6,311 bases of DNA from Thermoleophilia bacterium (lineage in GTDB: Bacteria; Actinomycetota; Thermoleophilia; Gaiellales; SKUG01), in assembly GCA_025964455.1 (NCBI GenBank), contig JAOPYU010000199.1, positions 1 through 6,311 on the forward strand, written 5' to 3'. Made by a program: the position numbers and the translations under genes. Below are positions 5,866-6,311 of this stretch, one piece after another. Position 1 is the first letter of the stretch, and each line of letters opens with the position of its first letter. The notes under the pieces are model-generated. The model did not search any database and was not told the DNA's origin. It worked only from the letters and a program-made list of their open reading frames with translations.

Positions 5866-6161
5866 CGGGTGCTCCCCGACGCTCCGGGCGCCATCGGATC
5901 AAGATGACCGCCCGCATCCACGTCGCGGTCGTCGAGCCAGTCGGGGCGGCCAGCTCCGGGTGCATGGCTGGTCGCGAGCGGCGCGGGCTCCCGGCGGGGC
6001 ACCACTGGGCCACGCTGGCCGCCGCCGGGATCACGTCGTCGCGCCGTCACGGCAGCGGGCAGGCCGCACAGGATGCGAAGCAGCTTCGGCATGTGCGGAC
6101 GGAGCGCGCGTTGCAGCGCGAAGGTCGCGCCGAGGGCGGCAAGGATACGGATGACTCGCAT
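5862..6161 (-). CDS. Hypothetical 99-aa protein, first gene of the NHEJ unit
   Basis: I do not recognise a family. Residues 1-40 are hydrophobic and basic (RILAALGATFALQRALRPHMPKLLRILCGLPAAV in two pieces around RPHMPK), suggesting one or two amphipathic or membrane-associated helices. They are followed by RRR at 41-43. Residues 44-99 are Pro/Gly/Arg/Asp-rich and likely disordered, with a GRPDWLDDRD patch at 71-80. The ATG at 6159-6161 has the best Shine-Dalgarno in the window, GGAGG at 6166-6170, 4 nt ahead of an AACC spacer's end, and G/C-rich third positions continue to the stop. The stop overlaps the next ATG as ATGA. These signals make it a real gene despite lacking a known domain. Its place ahead of the 71-aa gene, ligase and ku suggests co-expression, but a function cannot be read from the sequence. 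Confidence 0.7.
   Translation of the reverse strand: MRVIRILAALGATFALQRALRPHMPKLLRILCGLPAAVTARRRDPGGGQRGPVVPRREPAPLATSHAPGAGRPDWLDDRDVDAGGHLDPMAPGASGSTR
5872..5877 (-). promoter_or_regulatory. Ribosome binding site of the 71-aa protein gene
   Basis: On the minus strand this reads GGGGAG, 6 nt before the ATG at 5865 and 9 nt before the second ATG at 5862. The spacing favours the first ATG slightly. Confidence 0.6.
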
Positions 6162-6165
6162 GGTT

Positions 6166-6170
6166 CCTCC
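6166..6170 (-). promoter_or_regulatory. Ribosome binding site of the 99-aa protein gene
   Basis: On the minus strand this is GGAGG within ACGGAGGAACC, with 4 nt between it and the ATG at 6161. It is the strongest ribosome binding site seen here and marks the start of the NHEJ unit. Confidence 0.7.
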
Positions 6171-6180
6171 GTGGGATGCA

Positions 6181-6201
6181 GGGCATCGGTCACCGACGCC
6201 C
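6181..6201. repeat. 21-bp imperfect inverted repeat upstream of the NHEJ unit
   Basis: The arms GGGCATCGGT (6181-6190) and ACCGACGCCC (6192-6201) are complementary at 9 of 10 positions around one central C. The repeat ends 19 bp before the ATG of the 99-aa gene. On DNA this looks like an operator for a dimeric repressor. In the minus-strand transcript it could fold as a 9-bp stem (one G-U pair) with a UGA loop. No T-run follows, so an intrinsic terminator is unlikely. A further 10-bp palindrome, CCGCCGGCGG, stands at 6205-6214. Confidence 0.5.
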
Positions 6202-6233
6202 TTCCCGCCGGCGGACCGGTTATGCGTCGGCCA

Positions 6234-6311
6234 TCACGGTGCGACCACCTCGTAGACGAGGTGGGCGAGGAAGCTCCCGCTCGTCTGGGTCGCCCCTGCT
6301 CGCATGCCGAA
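6234..6311 (-). CDS. Possible 3' end of an upstream minus-strand gene
   Basis: On the minus strand a frame is open from the window edge for 25 codons to a TGA at 6234-6236. The peptide ends SGSFLAHLVYEVVAP, and about nine in ten third positions are G or C, like the neighbouring genes. If real, 72 bp separate its stop from the ATG of the 99-aa gene. It is too short to assign a family, and a chance open frame in GC-rich DNA is possible. Confidence 0.4.
   Translation of the reverse strand, partial: FGMRAGATQTSGSFLAHLVYEVVAP
6245..6264. repeat. Perfect 9-bp inverted repeat with 2-nt centre
   Basis: CCACCTCGT (6245-6253) and ACGAGGTGG (6256-6264) are exact reverse complements around AG. In RNA it would form an 8-bp stem with a 4-nt loop. 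It lies inside the possible coding end at 6234-6311. It could be a hairpin near the end of that message or, if that frame is not coding, a protein-binding site upstream of the NHEJ unit. Confidence 0.5.

Overview
The window is 6.3 kb of very GC-rich, densely coding bacterial DNA. Codon third positions are almost all G or C, genes touch or overlap, two genes seem to start without a leader, and a Ku plus LigD-type ligase pair is present. This fits an actinobacterium. A deep lineage such as Thermoleophilia is possible, but that is an impression and no marker gene here settles it.

Layout, left to right. (1) The 3' end of an unrecognised plus-strand gene (1-351) converges on (2) a minus-strand gene for a 227-aa protein with a helical N-terminal half and a disordered Gly/Arg-rich C-terminal half (386-1069). 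(3) A 62-bp divergent intergenic region (1070-1131) has a -10-like hexamer exactly 6 nt before each ATG. The arrangement is mirror-symmetric about a perfect 10-bp palindrome and suggests two leaderless transcripts. (4) Rightward from it runs a two-gene unit: a membrane-anchored SGNH-hydrolase-like protein (1132-2493) and, through an ATGA overlap, an FUSC-type membrane protein (2490-3587). (5) The convergent gap 3588-3780 holds two copies, one good and one degenerate, of a 33-bp palindromic element with unusually AT-rich arms. (6) A tightly packed minus-strand unit follows, in transcription order: a 99-aa protein (6161-5862), a 71-aa acidic protein ending in SFPASDPPSGW (5865-5650), a stand-alone LigD-type ATP-dependent DNA ligase (5647-4715) and Ku (4713-3781). 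Junctions are a 4-nt overlap, a 2-nt gap and a 1-nt gap. (7) At the right edge is a short open frame that may be the end of another minus-strand gene (6234-6311), and two inverted repeats lie near the presumed start of the unit.

Functionally, Ku and the ligase are the core of bacterial non-homologous end joining (NHEJ). Ku binds and bridges double-strand ends and recruits the ligase to seal them. The two small proteins encoded ahead of them are the least understood part of the window and the best candidates for something undescribed. The left-hand unit looks like a cell-envelope module and has no evident connection to repair.
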